NCBI RefSeq assembly: GCF_030268225.1
Contig: NZ_BSQG01000011.1
Span: forward strand, 99,219 to 143,237
Reading direction: 5' to 3'
Origin: Nocardiopsis ansamitocini
GTDB lineage: Bacteria > Actinomycetota > Actinomycetes > Streptosporangiales > Streptosporangiaceae
Length of the DNA: 44,019 bases
Position 1 is the stretch's first letter, and each line of letters begins with the position of its first letter. The position numbers and the translations under genes were made by a program. This document shows positions 16,399 through 24,761 of this stretch, in pieces. The notes under the pieces are model-generated. The model was given only the letters and a program-made list of their open reading frames with translations, was not told the origin of the DNA and made no database searches.

Positions 16399-16728
16399 AT
16401 GGGAGCACACCGTGTCGAAGAGGCATCCGAAGACGCGGCCAGGCCGTTGTGGGTCCGCCTGTGCCGAGTCCTGAACAGGGAACGGGTCTGCGCGGTAGCC
16501 GACTGCATCGCACTCACCGACCCCGGCATCGGGCACTGCCCGACCCATCTGCGGGACCTTCGTGCAGATCTGGGCCCCTACCGCTGCGCCGAACCGACGT
16601 GCGTGCAGTCGCGGGTCACGGGAGACGAGCTGTGCGCGGCGCACGGGGAAGCCGCGTTCATCGACTCCTGTTCGCTGCCCGTCCAAGGAACCCGATGGAA
16701 CAGTCGCCCCGGGCCGTTGCAGCGGTGA
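16399..16728 (+). CDS. Small zinc-ribbon-like protein with duplicated CCCH motif
   Basis: This is a predicted 109-residue protein. Two copies of exactly the same spacing, Cys-x4-Cys-x10-Cys-x2-His, occur in tandem: CAVADC...CPTH and CAEPTC...CAAH, separated by a helix-like LRDLRADLGPYR. This strongly suggests two zinc-binding knuckles. The start is uncertain: ATG 16399 is used, but the frame stays open to TTG 16282 and no good ribosome site marks either. The function is unknown. The arrangement is compact, as in small regulatory or nucleic-acid-binding proteins. Confidence 0.5.
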   Translation: MGAHRVEEASEDAARPLWVRLCRVLNRERVCAVADCIALTDPGIGHCPTHLRDLRADLGPYRCAEPTCVQSRVTGDELCAAHGEAAFIDSCSLPVQGTRWNSRPGPLQR

Positions 16729-16793
16729 CTCCCCGGTAGGGATCCGGGTCCCCATCGCCCGGGCACCAGGCGTCGGGGCCGGCAGCGGACCCC

Positions 16794-16849
16794 CGGTTCC
16801 CACAGCTTTCCCCTCCCCGGTTCCCGCGCTGCGAAAGCTGTGGGAACCG
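16794..16849. repeat. 17-bp perfect inverted repeat
   Basis: CGGTTCCCACAGCTTTC at 16794-16810 and its exact complement at 16833-16849 flank a 22-base spacer that itself repeats CGGTTCCC. It lies 66 bases after the zinc-ribbon gene and about 350 bases before the next. It could be a terminator without a T tract or a dispersed palindromic element. The remaining 16729-17195 sequence has no gene I recognise. Confidence 0.7.
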
Positions 16850-17195
16850 ATAGGCTTCGAGCGGCGATCGCCACCTATTTCCCGTTACCCCCGCACCAAC
16901 CGGGCGTCTGGACGATTGTCGTGTGTCCCGGGTGCCACCGCGGGGACTCCCGGTCTGCGACGGCCTGGCCGGTTCCCCCGAACACCCGTCCACCCGACAG
17001 CGCCCGCAACGGGTGCGACCACGCCATTCGTCCTCGCGCCCCGGACCTCAAGGCCCGATCGGCAACGCCCCCCGCGCGCGAGGCACAATCGACAGGGGCC
17101 ACGCACAACCCGCGCGTCGGAGAGCGGAGCAGGGCCGTACGAGGCTCCTCGTCATCCGCTGTCCGCCCGGGAAGAACACGAAAGAGGCATGTCCC

Positions 17196-17675
17196 GTGAC
17201 CGAAACGGTTCGCCTGGTCTGCCCACTGGGCCGCAAGCACGTGGAACTGTGGGGCGGAGCCCTGTTGGCCGTCCTGGGCATCGTGGTGATCGTGGCCGGA
17301 CTCACCAACTGGGCGGCGGTGGTGCTGGGCTCCCTGGCCGTCGTCGGCGGAGCAGTACTGGTGTGGCACGGCTCCCGTTTCAAAGCACCGGTCCTCCAGG
17401 CGGACGCCACGGAGTTCCGCTACACGTGGGGACGCTACGTCGTGCGCATCCCCTTCAACGACATCGGTTCCTACTACGTATTGCCCGGTCGTAGCCGATC
17501 GCTGGGCCTGTGCGACTCCACAGGGCGGCCGTGGACCTTCCCCTCGGTGGAGGGCCGCCGCGCGGGACGCCCCTACCTACCGTTGAGCAGCCTCACCTCC
17601 CCGGCGAAGGTGGACGCGTTCATGAGCAGTGCGGGCATCCCTCCGCGCGACCGTTCGATCTCGTCGGGCGGCTGA
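17196..17675 (+). CDS. Small membrane protein with PH-like domain
   Basis: The product has 159 residues. Two adjacent transmembrane helices, about 20-38 and 40-58, are followed by a beta-rich cytoplasmic domain. That domain carries 'ATEFRYTWGRYVVRIPFNDI' and 'LGLCDSTGRPWTFPSVEGRR', the layout of bacterial PH-like membrane proteins. GTG 17196 has AAAGAGG eight bases upstream. The frame is open well upstream, but that part is arginine-rich noise. The role is unknown; the fold suggests lipid or protein binding at the membrane. Confidence 0.7.
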   Translation: MTETVRLVCPLGRKHVELWGGALLAVLGIVVIVAGLTNWAAVVLGSLAVVGGAVLVWHGSRFKAPVLQADATEFRYTWGRYVVRIPFNDIGSYYVLPGRSRSLGLCDSTGRPWTFPSVEGRRAGRPYLPLSSLTSPAKVDAFMSSAGIPPRDRSISSGG

Positions 17676-17706
17676 ACCACGACACGTCGACCGACTTCGG
17701 ATACGC

Positions 17707-17744
17707 AAGCGGGGCCGCCTCCTGGAAAGGAGACGGCCCCGCTT
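17707..17744. terminator. Bidirectional hairpin terminator
   Basis: AAGCGGGGCCG at 17707-17717 pairs with CGGCCCCGCTT at 17734-17744, with an inner TCCT/AGGA pairing. It sits between the convergent PH-like gene and the betaine transporter operon and can serve both. Confidence 0.8.
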
Positions 17745-17771
17745 CGGCTATCCGGGATGCGTATGCCCGTA

Positions 17772-18713
17772 TCAGTAGTCGAGCTCGGCACCGGCGTCAC
17801 CGAGCGTGCGCTCGATGAACTCGGGGTTGGCGGCCAGCCACTCGCGGGCGCCGGCCTCCGGGTCGCTCTCGTGGTCGACCAGGACGGCCTGCTCGAGGTC
17901 GCCCAGCTCGTCGTCGTTGAGCTGGAAGTCCGACAGCCAGCCGGCCAGCTCCGGGTAGTCGGCGCCGAAGCCGTCGCGGCCCACCATGTGGATCTTCTCG
18001 GCCTCGCCCATCGCGCCCTCGGGGTCTTCGAGGTCCTTGAGGTCGTACTGGGCGTAGGCGATGTGCGGACGCCACAGGGTGACGACGATGGGCTTCTCGT
18101 CGGCGATCGCGGAGTCGAGCTCGGCGAGCATCGCCGCGGTCGAGGACTCCAGAAGGTCGTAGTCCTCGAGGCCGTAGGTGGGGATGGCCTCTTCCCGCAC
18201 CGTGCGCATGAGACCGGACCCCGCTTCGATGCCCACGATCCGGCTGTCGAAGAGGTCGGCGTCGTCGGCGAGGTCCGCGATCGAGTTCACGTCCTCCACG
18301 TAGGAGGGCACGGTGACGGTGAGCGTGGCGTTGTCGTACCAGTAGCCGAGGTCTTCGAGCTGGTCGCCGTACTCGTCCCAGTAGTCGGAGTGCGTCTGGG
18401 GCAGCCAGGTGTCCAGGAAGAGGTCGATGTCGCCGTTGGCGACGCCCTGGTACATGGGGGCGACGTCGACGTCGGTGATGGTGACGTCGTAGCCCAGGTC
18501 CTCCAGGACGACCTTCCACATGTTGGTGGAGGCGATGGCCTCTTCCCAGGGGATGAGCGCGATGTTGATGGACTTGTTGTCCGCGTCGGAGCCGCCCTCG
18601 TCGCCGCCGCCGGCCAGGTCGCTGCCGCCACCGCAGGCCGTCGCCAAGAGGGTCAGCGAGGCAAGCCCTGCTGCGATGGAGGTTGCCCGTCCGGTACGCC
18701 TGAAGAATGTCAC
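17772..18713 (-). CDS. Glycine betaine/proline ABC transporter, substrate-binding lipoprotein
   Basis: The product is a 313-residue OpuAC/ProX-type protein. A lipoprotein signal ends at LLATAC, with Cys27 as anchor. The mature protein begins acidic and then reads 'NIALIPWEEAIASTNMWKVV'. 'DLFLDTWLPQTHSDYWDEYG' and 'IVVTLWRPHIAYAQYDLKDL' carry the Trp residues that form the aromatic box for quaternary amines. GTG 18713 has an AAGGGAAG site upstream; the longer frame is antisense-like sequence under the permease. It is the last gene of a three-gene operon, after the ATPase and permease, and delivers compatible solutes for osmoprotection. Confidence 0.93.
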   Translation of the reverse strand: MTFFRRTGRATSIAAGLASLTLLATACGGGSDLAGGGDEGGSDADNKSINIALIPWEEAIASTNMWKVVLEDLGYDVTITDVDVAPMYQGVANGDIDLFLDTWLPQTHSDYWDEYGDQLEDLGYWYDNATLTVTVPSYVEDVNSIADLADDADLFDSRIVGIEAGSGLMRTVREEAIPTYGLEDYDLLESSTAAMLAELDSAIADEKPIVVTLWRPHIAYAQYDLKDLEDPEGAMGEAEKIHMVGRDGFGADYPELAGWLSDFQLNDDELGDLEQAVLVDHESDPEAGAREWLAANPEFIERTLGDAGAELDY

Positions 18714-18784
18714 GGTTGTTCTTCCCTTTCTCTGCCGGTTTCCCGTTCCCGTGCGGCAAGGAACGGATCGTTCGTATATCGAGG

Positions 18785-20044
18785 TCAGGAAGCGGCGGAC
18801 CGCTCCGCTCGTGCCTGCGGGGAGTTGCTGGTGATGGCCGCGGTAAGGCGGTCGAGGAAGACTGCGAGGATCACCACGGCGATACCGCCCTCGAAACCGA
18901 GCGCGCCGTCGTTGCGGGAGATTCCCTGGTAGACCTGGCTGCCGAGGCCTCCCGCACCGACCATTCCGGCGATGACCACCATGGACAGGCCGAGCATGAT
19001 CACCTGGTTGACGCCGGCCATGATCGTGGACAGTGCCAGCGGGAGCTGGATACCGGTGAGGATCTTTCCGGTGGGGGCCCCGAACGCTTCGCCCGCCTCG
19101 ACGAGTTCCTTGTCGATCTGGCGGATTCCCAACTCGGTGAGGCGCACGCCCGGGGGCATCGCGAAGATGACCGTCGCCACGACACCGGGGACCGCGCCCA
19201 GCGAGAAGAAGAAGATCGCCGGGATGAGGTAGACGAACGCGGGCATCGTCTGCATGAGGTCGAGGACCGGCTTGACGATCCGGCTGACCACTGCGTTGTA
19301 GGCGGCCAGGATGCCGATGGGAATGGCGATGACGACCGCGATGAGGCTGGCCACGAGGACCAGCGACAGCGTGGACATCGCGTTCTCCCACTGACCGATA
19401 CCCACGATCACGGTGAGCGCGATGACGGAGAACAGGCTCAGCTTCCATCCCGCCACCACAAGCGCCAGAGCGCTCAGGAGCAGCACCATCAGCATGGCCG
19501 TGGAGTCGGCGATGAGGTCCGGCACCGCGGGGAAGGCGAGCCAGCCCAGCAGGATGACGGCGAGCCAGCCACCGCCGACGACGGCCGCACGGCGCAGTGC
19601 TGTCTGCTTGACCGCGGCGATCACGACTAGGGCGATGAGGAAGCCCAGGGCGATCACGAGGTTGGCGTCGACGTAGTCCTGACCGAAGAGGCCCATGGCC
19701 CACAGGAACAATGGGGCCGGGAGCTGGTTGACGATCAGGTTGCCCAGCCCGAAGAGCCACTGACCGATGTAGAGGGCCAGGACCACGCCCGTGGTGATGA
19801 GCGTCGGCAGCCGGTGCGGCCGGACCAGCGCCGCCGCGATGATTCCCGCTGCGATGAAGGTGAGCTGAGCTGCCTGGGGCTCGGTCAAGAACGAGCTGAG
19901 GAGATTGACCAACCAGGAGATGGTGTCGCCGATGACGTCGAAGACGGGGGCGAAGTTCGACTTGAGCCAGCGGTTGAACGCCTCGAAGGCGTCACCGATG
20001 GGCAGGCGCGGCGGGAAGGGCGTGAGCCAGGTGTAGGCGTTCAA
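18785..20044 (-). CDS. Glycine betaine/proline ABC transporter, permease
   Basis: This 419-residue ProW/OpuAB-type permease has the conserved inner-membrane core in the C-terminal half. The core includes 'VLDLMQTMPAFVYLIPAIFF' and the EAA loop 'VEAGEAFGAPTGKILTGIQL'. The N-terminal half adds several extra helices. TTG at 20042-20044 overlaps the ATPase stop as TTGA, so translation is coupled. It forms the channel with the ATPase and the downstream binding protein. Confidence 0.93.
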   Translation of the reverse strand: MNAYTWLTPFPPRLPIGDAFEAFNRWLKSNFAPVFDVIGDTISWLVNLLSSFLTEPQAAQLTFIAAGIIAAALVRPHRLPTLITTGVVLALYIGQWLFGLGNLIVNQLPAPLFLWAMGLFGQDYVDANLVIALGFLIALVVIAAVKQTALRRAAVVGGGWLAVILLGWLAFPAVPDLIADSTAMLMVLLLSALALVVAGWKLSLFSVIALTVIVGIGQWENAMSTLSLVLVASLIAVVIAIPIGILAAYNAVVSRIVKPVLDLMQTMPAFVYLIPAIFFFSLGAVPGVVATVIFAMPPGVRLTELGIRQIDKELVEAGEAFGAPTGKILTGIQLPLALSTIMAGVNQVIMLGLSMVVIAGMVGAGGLGSQVYQGISRNDGALGFEGGIAVVILAVFLDRLTAAITSNSPQARAERSAAS

Positions 20045-21330
20045 CGCGTCTCCTCCTCGTTCTGCTCGTCGGTCCGGGGCTCGTCAGCGGGTGGCGGCTC
20101 CTCTGACGGTGGGTCGGCTTCCTGCTCGCCCTGCGCGGCCTCGCCCTCCCCGTTCTCGGGCGGAGCGAGCGCGGCCAGAAGGGTGATCCGGGGGATCACT
20201 CCGACCAGACGCCCCTCGTCGTCCACGACGGCCAGCGGATAGGGGCTGGTAGCAGCCTGCTGGAAGAGTTCGGCGATCGGGGTGTCGGGGTGAACCCGCT
20301 CGATAGTGGTCTCGACCGTGCCGTTGAGGTCTGCTGCGCCGGTGCGAACCGCCTCACCGATCGCGTTCTCACTGACCAGACCGACGAGACGACGGTCGCG
20401 CTGCACCACGAAGGCGACGGTGGTCTGGTTCTCGCGGATGGTGCGCAGGGCGGCGCGCGGCCCGTGCCCGGGATTGATCACCGGGATGGGCGGTTCCATG
20501 ACCGAGGAGGCGGTGAGGACCCGGGTGCGGTCCACGTCCTCCACGAATTGGGCCACGTAGTCGTTGGCCGGGTCGTTGAGGATCTCTTCCGCGGTACCGA
20601 TCTGGGCGACACGGCCGTCGCGCAGCACACAGATGCGATCTCCCAGGCGCATGGCCTCGTTGAGGTCGTGCGTGATGAACACGATCGTCTTGCCGAGGGT
20701 CGCCTGGAGCTCGAGCAACTGGGCCTGCATGTCGCGGCGGATCAGCGGGTCGAGGGCGCTGAACGCCTCGTCCATCAGGATGATGTCGGTGTCGGCGGTG
20801 AGCGCGCGGGCCAGGCCGACGCGCTGCTGCATACCGCCTGACAGTTGCTGGGGAACGTGGTTCTCCCAGCCGCCCAGTCCGACGAGGCTGAGCGCGTGCA
20901 TGGCCTTCTGGTGGCGCTCCTCGCGGGCGATGCCCCGGACTTCGAGGCCGTAGGCGGCGTTCTCCAGAACGGTGCGGTGCGGGAAGAGCGCGAAGTGCTG
21001 GAAGACCATGCTGATCTTCTCACTGCGCACGGCGCGCAGGTTCCGGGAGGACAGCTTGGTGATGTCGCTGCCGTCGATCTCCACCGACCCCGAGGTGGGG
21101 GGAAGGAGTCCGTTGAGCATGCGGATCAGCGTCGACTTGCCGGAGCCGGAGAGCCCCATGACGACGAAGATCTCCCCCGGCTCGACCTCGAAGGACACGT
21201 CGATTACCGCGGCGGTGACGTCGAGTTCCTTGATCTGGTCGCGATGGCGTCCGTCGGACAGCAACTCGACGGCTTTCGGTGCCCTTCTTCCGAACACCTT
21301 GTACAGGTTGGTCGCACGTACAGCTGGCAC
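20041..21330 (-). CDS. Glycine betaine/proline ABC transporter, ATP-binding protein
   Basis: The 429-residue ProV/OpuAA-type ATPase has Walker A GLSGSGKST, the Q-loop MVFQHFALFPHRT, the ABC signature QLSGGMQQRVG, Walker B DIILMDEAFSALD and switch His in FITHDLNEA. Two C-terminal CBS domains (about 250-400) include 'RRLVGLVSENAIGEA' and 'YPLAVVDDEGRLVGVIP'. These sense ionic strength in osmoregulated transporters. An acidic Pro/Glu tail follows. GTG 21330 with AGAGGAG upstream is clearly the start. It is first in the operon. Confidence 0.95.
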   Translation of the reverse strand: MPAVRATNLYKVFGRRAPKAVELLSDGRHRDQIKELDVTAAVIDVSFEVEPGEIFVVMGLSGSGKSTLIRMLNGLLPPTSGSVEIDGSDITKLSSRNLRAVRSEKISMVFQHFALFPHRTVLENAAYGLEVRGIAREERHQKAMHALSLVGLGGWENHVPQQLSGGMQQRVGLARALTADTDIILMDEAFSALDPLIRRDMQAQLLELQATLGKTIVFITHDLNEAMRLGDRICVLRDGRVAQIGTAEEILNDPANDYVAQFVEDVDRTRVLTASSVMEPPIPVINPGHGPRAALRTIRENQTTVAFVVQRDRRLVGLVSENAIGEAVRTGAADLNGTVETTIERVHPDTPIAELFQQAATSPYPLAVVDDEGRLVGVIPRITLLAALAPPENGEGEAAQGEQEADPPSEEPPPADEPRTDEQNEEETR

Positions 21331-21834
21331 GGTCTCCTCTTCGGGTCTGCCCTGCCGCGAGAAACGTGAGACCTGACGGATGCCTCGCCCCCGCTTGTTC
21401 GCACGGCGCAAATTCCTTGTGACGCGAGCGCGCTCGTGGCGGCCACCGCGACCTCGACAGAGGAACTGCTTTCGAAACTTCCCGGCGAACCTGAACCAGC
21501 GCGCTGCTTACGCCCGTTTTAGGTAGATAGATCACCATACAGACGCCGACCTGGGGTTTCCCTTGGAGAGATCACAGGGAAATAACGCGTTTAACAGCGA
21601 AAAAACACAAACACCGACTTGCGGCAAGCAAACCCGGAGCCCAAACATAAGAAGATGTGATTTGAGTCACCTATCAAAAACAAGTGACGTAGGTCACTTA
21701 TTTTCAGGATTTTTTCCCTGTAGTGCGACCTACGCCACTCGGACGAACACCCTCGCACGACCAGACGCCACCCCGATCGACCACCACTCTCCGTCACCGA
21801 GCCGACACGCCAGTCGTCGCATAAGCTTGACGGC
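21331..21834. other. Divergent intergenic region, AT-rich centre
   Basis: No gene is seen. The 21540-21760 part is markedly AT-rich compared with both flanks. It carries the candidate operator at 21682-21699 and a related half-site near 21722-21739. It presumably drives the osmoprotectant operon leftwards and the rhomboid gene rightwards. Confidence 0.5.
21682..21699. promoter_or_regulatory. Candidate operator AAGTGAC-N4-GTCACTT
   Basis: This is a 7-bp perfect dyad with a 4-bp centre, in the promoter region between the betaine transporter and the rhomboid gene. The half ACCTACGTCACT recurs nearly unchanged as ACCTACGCCACT near 21728-21739. Two related sites in one AT-rich promoter suggest a specific regulator, possibly osmotic. 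The regulator is unidentified. Confidence 0.5.
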
Positions 21835-22416
21835 GTGACGCAGTCCCGAATTAGCGCCGTTCTGACCGTCGTCGTACTAACCGCAGCAATGTGGGTATTC
21901 GAGATCATCGACTACTTCGCGGGTGGATCGCTGGACTACAGCTTCGGCATCCGCGCGTGGGATTTCGACGCACCGTGGACGGTGCTCACCGCGCCCCTCA
22001 TGCACGCCAACTTCGCGCACCTGATCGCCAACTCCGTACCGATGCTGGTCCTGGGCTCGCTCGTGGCCCTCAGCGGACTGAGCAGGTTCATCTGGGCGTC
22101 GCTCATCATCGCCGTGGTCAGCGGGGTGGGCGTATGGCTGCTCGCCGCACCCAATTCCCTCACCGTGGGCGCCAGCGGACTGATCTTCGGCTACTTCGGC
22201 TTCCTGGTGCTGCGCGGGATCATCGAGCGCAAGACGATCGACATCGTGGTGATGATCTGCGTCGTGATCTTCTACGGCACGATGATCTTCGGCGTACTTC
22301 CCCAGGGACAGAGCATTTCCTGGCAGGCACACCTGTTCGGTTTCATCGGTGGCCTGCTCGCCGCCTACATGCTGCCGCGACGCAATGCCGCCCAGCCCAC
22401 CCTCGACTACCGCTGA
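21835..22416 (+). CDS. Rhomboid family intramembrane serine protease
   Basis: This 193-residue protein has six predicted helices. The catalytic Ser lies in 'LTVGASGLIFGYFGFLVLRG' and the His in 'SWQAHLFGFIGGLLAAYML'. The oxyanion-supporting 'LMHANFAHLIANSVPMLVLG' is present. It cleaves membrane-spanning substrates within the bilayer; natural substrates in actinomycetes are unknown. GTG 21835 lies about eight bases after a TAAGCT -10-like box with no ribosome site, so the mRNA is probably leaderless. It converges with dcd 22 bases away. Confidence 0.93.
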   Translation: MTQSRISAVLTVVVLTAAMWVFEIIDYFAGGSLDYSFGIRAWDFDAPWTVLTAPLMHANFAHLIANSVPMLVLGSLVALSGLSRFIWASLIIAVVSGVGVWLLAAPNSLTVGASGLIFGYFGFLVLRGIIERKTIDIVVMICVVIFYGTMIFGVLPQGQSISWQAHLFGFIGGLLAAYMLPRRNAAQPTLDYR

Positions 22417-22438
22417 CGCCCCGGGGACGGGGAACGCG

Positions 22439-23029
22439 CTAGTCGTCGCCGGGGACGATCTCCTTGCGGTCGAAGTTCTGGTAGGACCTCGACGGGGTCG
22501 GACCGCGCTGGCCCTGGTAACGGGATCCGTACGCCGAGGAACCGTAGGGGAGCTCGGCCGGCGAGGTCAGCCGGAACATGCACAGCTGGCCGATCTTCAT
22601 TCCCGGGTAGAGCTTGATCGGCAGCGTCGCGACGTTGGACAGCTCCAACGTGACGTGGCCGGAGAACCCGGGGTCGATGAACCCCGCCGTGGAGTGGGTG
22701 AGCAGCCCGAGCCGGCCCAGGGAGCTCTTGCCCTCCAACCGGCTGGCGATGTCGTTGGGAAGCGTGACGGTCTCGTACGTCGAGGCGAGCACGAACTCGC
22801 CGGGATGCAGGATGAACGCCTCGTCACCGTCGGGCTCGACCAGCCGGGTCAGTCCCGGCTGCTCGACGGCGGGGTCGATGTGGGGGTATTTGTGATTCTC
22901 GAACACCCGGAAATAACGGTCCAGACGCACGTCGATACTCGACGGCTGGACGAGTCCGGCGTCATAGGGATCTAGTTTGACCTGGCCGGATTCGATGGCG
23001 GCCCTGATGTCACGATCGGAGAGAAGCAC
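22439..23029 (-). CDS. dcd: dCTP deaminase
   Basis: The product has 196 residues. The active-site block '[20 protein letters not shown]' is followed by [13 protein letters not shown]. The C-terminal '[16 protein letters not shown]' closes over the nucleotide. GTG 23029 begins the family's usual MLLSDRDI start. The sequence closely follows the mycobacterial enzyme, which is bifunctional and converts dCTP to dUMP by deamination plus pyrophosphate release; the same may hold here. The tRNA-Gly and its integrated element follow on the other strand. Confidence 0.96.
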   Translation of the reverse strand: MLLSDRDIRAAIESGQVKLDPYDAGLVQPSSIDVRLDRYFRVFENHKYPHIDPAVEQPGLTRLVEPDGDEAFILHPGEFVLASTYETVTLPNDIASRLEGKSSLGRLGLLTHSTAGFIDPGFSGHVTLELSNVATLPIKLYPGMKIGQLCMFRLTSPAELPYGSSAYGSRYQGQRGPTPSRSYQNFDRKEIVPGDD

Positions 23030-23181
23030 GGGGACGAATCTACCGGCTCGTCGACCCGCCCCGGCCTGGCCACCCCTGCGACCTCGGCCACCGGCGCAGT
23101 GAGGGCGCACACGAAGGATCTCTTCGCATGAGTGCGCCGAGTAAGGTAATCTTCGTTCCGAGCGGTCAGCCGCTTGATGAT

Positions 23182-23252
23182 GCGGATGTAGTTCAATGGC
23201 AGAACTTCAGCTTCCCAAGCTGATAGCGCGGGTTCGATTCCCGTCATCCGCT
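23182..23252 (+). tRNA. tRNA-Gly (anticodon CCC), AICE integration site
   Basis: The acceptor stem GCGGATG pairs with CATCCGC. The anticodon stem TCAGC/GCTGA encloses TTCCCAA, giving CCC. The T arm is CGGGTTCGATTCCCG. CCA is not encoded. The 3' part from base 23210 onward is repeated at 33419, so the element integrates into this gene and restores its 3' end together with its terminator. Confidence 0.95.
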
Positions 23253-23335
23253 CCGCAGCACGAAGGCCCAGGTCAGGGATAGTTTCCCGAACCTGGGCCT
23301 TCGTCGTTCCAGGGGCGTTTTCAGGGCCGCGTGCC
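23210..23335 (+). repeat. attL: 126-bp direct repeat, copy 1
   Basis: It runs from the anticodon region of tRNA-Gly (GCTTCCCAAGCTG) through the tRNA terminator to GTGCC. It is repeated at 33419-33544 with a single difference (G/A in CCAGGGGC/CCAGAGGC). A shorter third copy lies at 34925-35011. It is the left attachment end of the element, directly beside the 3' end of int. Confidence 0.93.
23261..23303 (+). terminator. tRNA-Gly terminator within att
   Basis: CGAAGGCCCAGGT at 23261-23273 pairs perfectly with ACCTGGGCCTTCG at 23291-23303, with an inner AGGGA/TCCC pairing. Because it lies inside the repeated att sequence, every integration recreates it. It also faces the end of int on the other strand. 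Confidence 0.85.
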
Positions 23336-23350
23336 AGATTCCTGCCAGAT
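23331..23350 (+). promoter_or_regulatory. Arm-type integrase site, att copy 1
   Basis: Two 11-bp-spaced direct repeats, GTGCCAGATTC and CTGCCAGAT. The same pair stands at 33300-33319, and variants stand at 33540 and 35024. The regular placement beside each att suggests arm-type integrase binding sites. Confidence 0.6.
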
Positions 23351-23352
23351 AC

Positions 23353-24534
23353 TCAGCCGACGGGCCCCGGGCCCGGTTCCCGCCCGTCACCGTCCGTGGC
23401 GGCGGAGGACTCGGCCGCACGAGCTTTCCGGAGTTCTTCCTCGGCCCGCTCCCCCAGCGCGTCAGCGATGTCACGCGCCCGACCGTCGCGCGCGTGCAGG
23501 TAGATCAACGCCGCCCGCGTGCTGGAGTGGCCCATCCGGTTCATCAACTCCCGAAGGGACGCCCCGGCCTCAGCCGCGAACGTGTTTCCGGCGTGCCGGA
23601 GGTCGTGCAGATGCACCCCTTCCAGACCGACCGCCGCACACGCAGCCGCCCAGTAGTGGGAGAAGTTGGAGCGCCGCAGCTGGCCGCCCCTGGCACCCAC
23701 GAACACGAACGCCTCAGGGTCGTTGCTTCCATACGTCTTGCGATGCCGCCGAAGGTCCGCGATCACCAGCGAGGGCAGAGCGACCGTGCGGTAGCCCGCC
23801 TTGGACTTCGGTGTGCCCTTGACCAACGTCGCCATGTCGTAGACGGTCTCTCGCACCGTGACGGTGCGCGCGTCCAGATCCAGCCAGCGCCACCGCAGTC
23901 CCGCGAGTTCGCCCCACCGCAGGCTGCCGAACGCCGCAAGCAACACCAGCGCCCGGTACCGGGGGTTGATCGCATCAGCGAGCTTGTACACCTCACCCAC
24001 CGACAGCGCCGGACGTTCCTCGGCGTACTCCTGGCCGGCACCCTTGATCTGACACGGATTCTTGCGGATCAACTCGTCTCCAACGGCGGTGTTGAGAATC
24101 GCGCGCATCAGCCGATACGCCTTGGCCACGGTGCTCTTGCCGACCTTGGACTTCCGCCGGGAGGTGCGCCACGTGCGCACGTGGGCTTCCCGGATGTCCT
24201 TGATCAGCATGTGTTCGAAGGTCGGGTTCAGGTGCAGGCGCAACAGCCCCTCGTAGAGCTGTTCGGTCTTGGGGCTCAGCTCCCTTTCGTCCAGCCAGCC
24301 AGCCGCGTAGACGCCGAAAGGCACCGCCCCTGCGTCAGGGTCCACCCATTCCTGCCGAGCGATCTCGGCCTCTTTGAGGCTCAGCCACCGCTCGGCGTCC
24401 TTTCGGGTGGCGAACGTACGATCAGCCGGACGCTCCACACCGTCCGGGCCCCGGTAGCGCGCTTGCCAACGCCTTGACGAGATCTGCCGAACGGTCCCGA
24501 ACTGGCGGCGGAACCCCTTGCTGTTGCCACCCAT
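23353..24534 (-). CDS. int: Tyrosine recombinase (AICE integrase)
   Basis: The 393-residue integrase has an N-terminal AP2-like arm-binding part ('SSRRWQARYRGPDGVERPA'), an SAM-like core-binding domain from about residue 75, and a catalytic domain from about 175. Catalytic residues: Arg in LRWGELAG (~206), His-x-x-Arg in HLHDLRHAGN (~310), His in MGHSSTRAAL and the nucleophile Tyr in YLHARD (~340). It catalyses integration into and excision from tRNA-Gly. Its 3' end abuts attL, as usual for AICEs. The ATG overlaps the xis stop (TGATG). Confidence 0.95.
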   Translation of the reverse strand: MGGNSKGFRRQFGTVRQISSRRWQARYRGPDGVERPADRTFATRKDAERWLSLKEAEIARQEWVDPDAGAVPFGVYAAGWLDERELSPKTEQLYEGLLRLHLNPTFEHMLIKDIREAHVRTWRTSRRKSKVGKSTVAKAYRLMRAILNTAVGDELIRKNPCQIKGAGQEYAEERPALSVGEVYKLADAINPRYRALVLLAAFGSLRWGELAGLRWRWLDLDARTVTVRETVYDMATLVKGTPKSKAGYRTVALPSLVIADLRRHRKTYGSNDPEAFVFVGARGGQLRRSNFSHYWAAACAAVGLEGVHLHDLRHAGNTFAAEAGASLRELMNRMGHSSTRAALIYLHARDGRARDIADALGERAEEELRKARAAESSAATDGDGREPGPGPVG

Positions 24535-24761
24535 CAGGCCGCCCTTCCCGTCTTCAACCGGACCGGTTCGACGAGCCCGGAGACGATCAGGTCATCCAGG
24601 GCGGTTTCAGGGATACGGATGTGGCGGCCGATCCTCACGAAGGTGATGCGGCGTTCCTCGATGAGGCGACGCGGGTAGCGTTCACTGGTGTTCAGGCGTT
24701 CGGCCGCCTGCGCCACGGTCAGAAGGCGGCCGACGGGGAGTTGATCGGGCGTGGCGCTCAT
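24534..24761 (-). CDS. xis: Excisionase-like HTH protein
   Basis: This 75-residue MerR/AlpA-type winged helix reads 'LLTVAQAAERLNTSERYPRR' followed by LIEERRITFVRIGRHIRIP. It is the typical directionality factor placed between int and rep in AICEs. It bends att DNA to favour excision. Start and stop each share one base with neighbours (TGATG on both sides), so int, xis and rep are translated as a coupled unit. Confidence 0.9.
   Translation of the reverse strand: MSATPDQLPVGRLLTVAQAAERLNTSERYPRRLIEERRITFVRIGRHIRIPETALDDLIVSGLVEPVRLKTGRAA

Noticed and set aside
17757-18932. Long open plus-strand frame opposite the betaine-binding protein
   Set aside because: It mirrors the GC3 bias of the real minus-strand gene, with Val/Gly/Asp-rich low complexity and no ribosome site.
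18714-19760. Upstream extension of the betaine-binding protein frame to over 660 residues
   Set aside because: The extra part is antisense-like Arg/Pro/Gly sequence over the permease gene. The lipoprotein signal and ribosome site fix the start at 18713.
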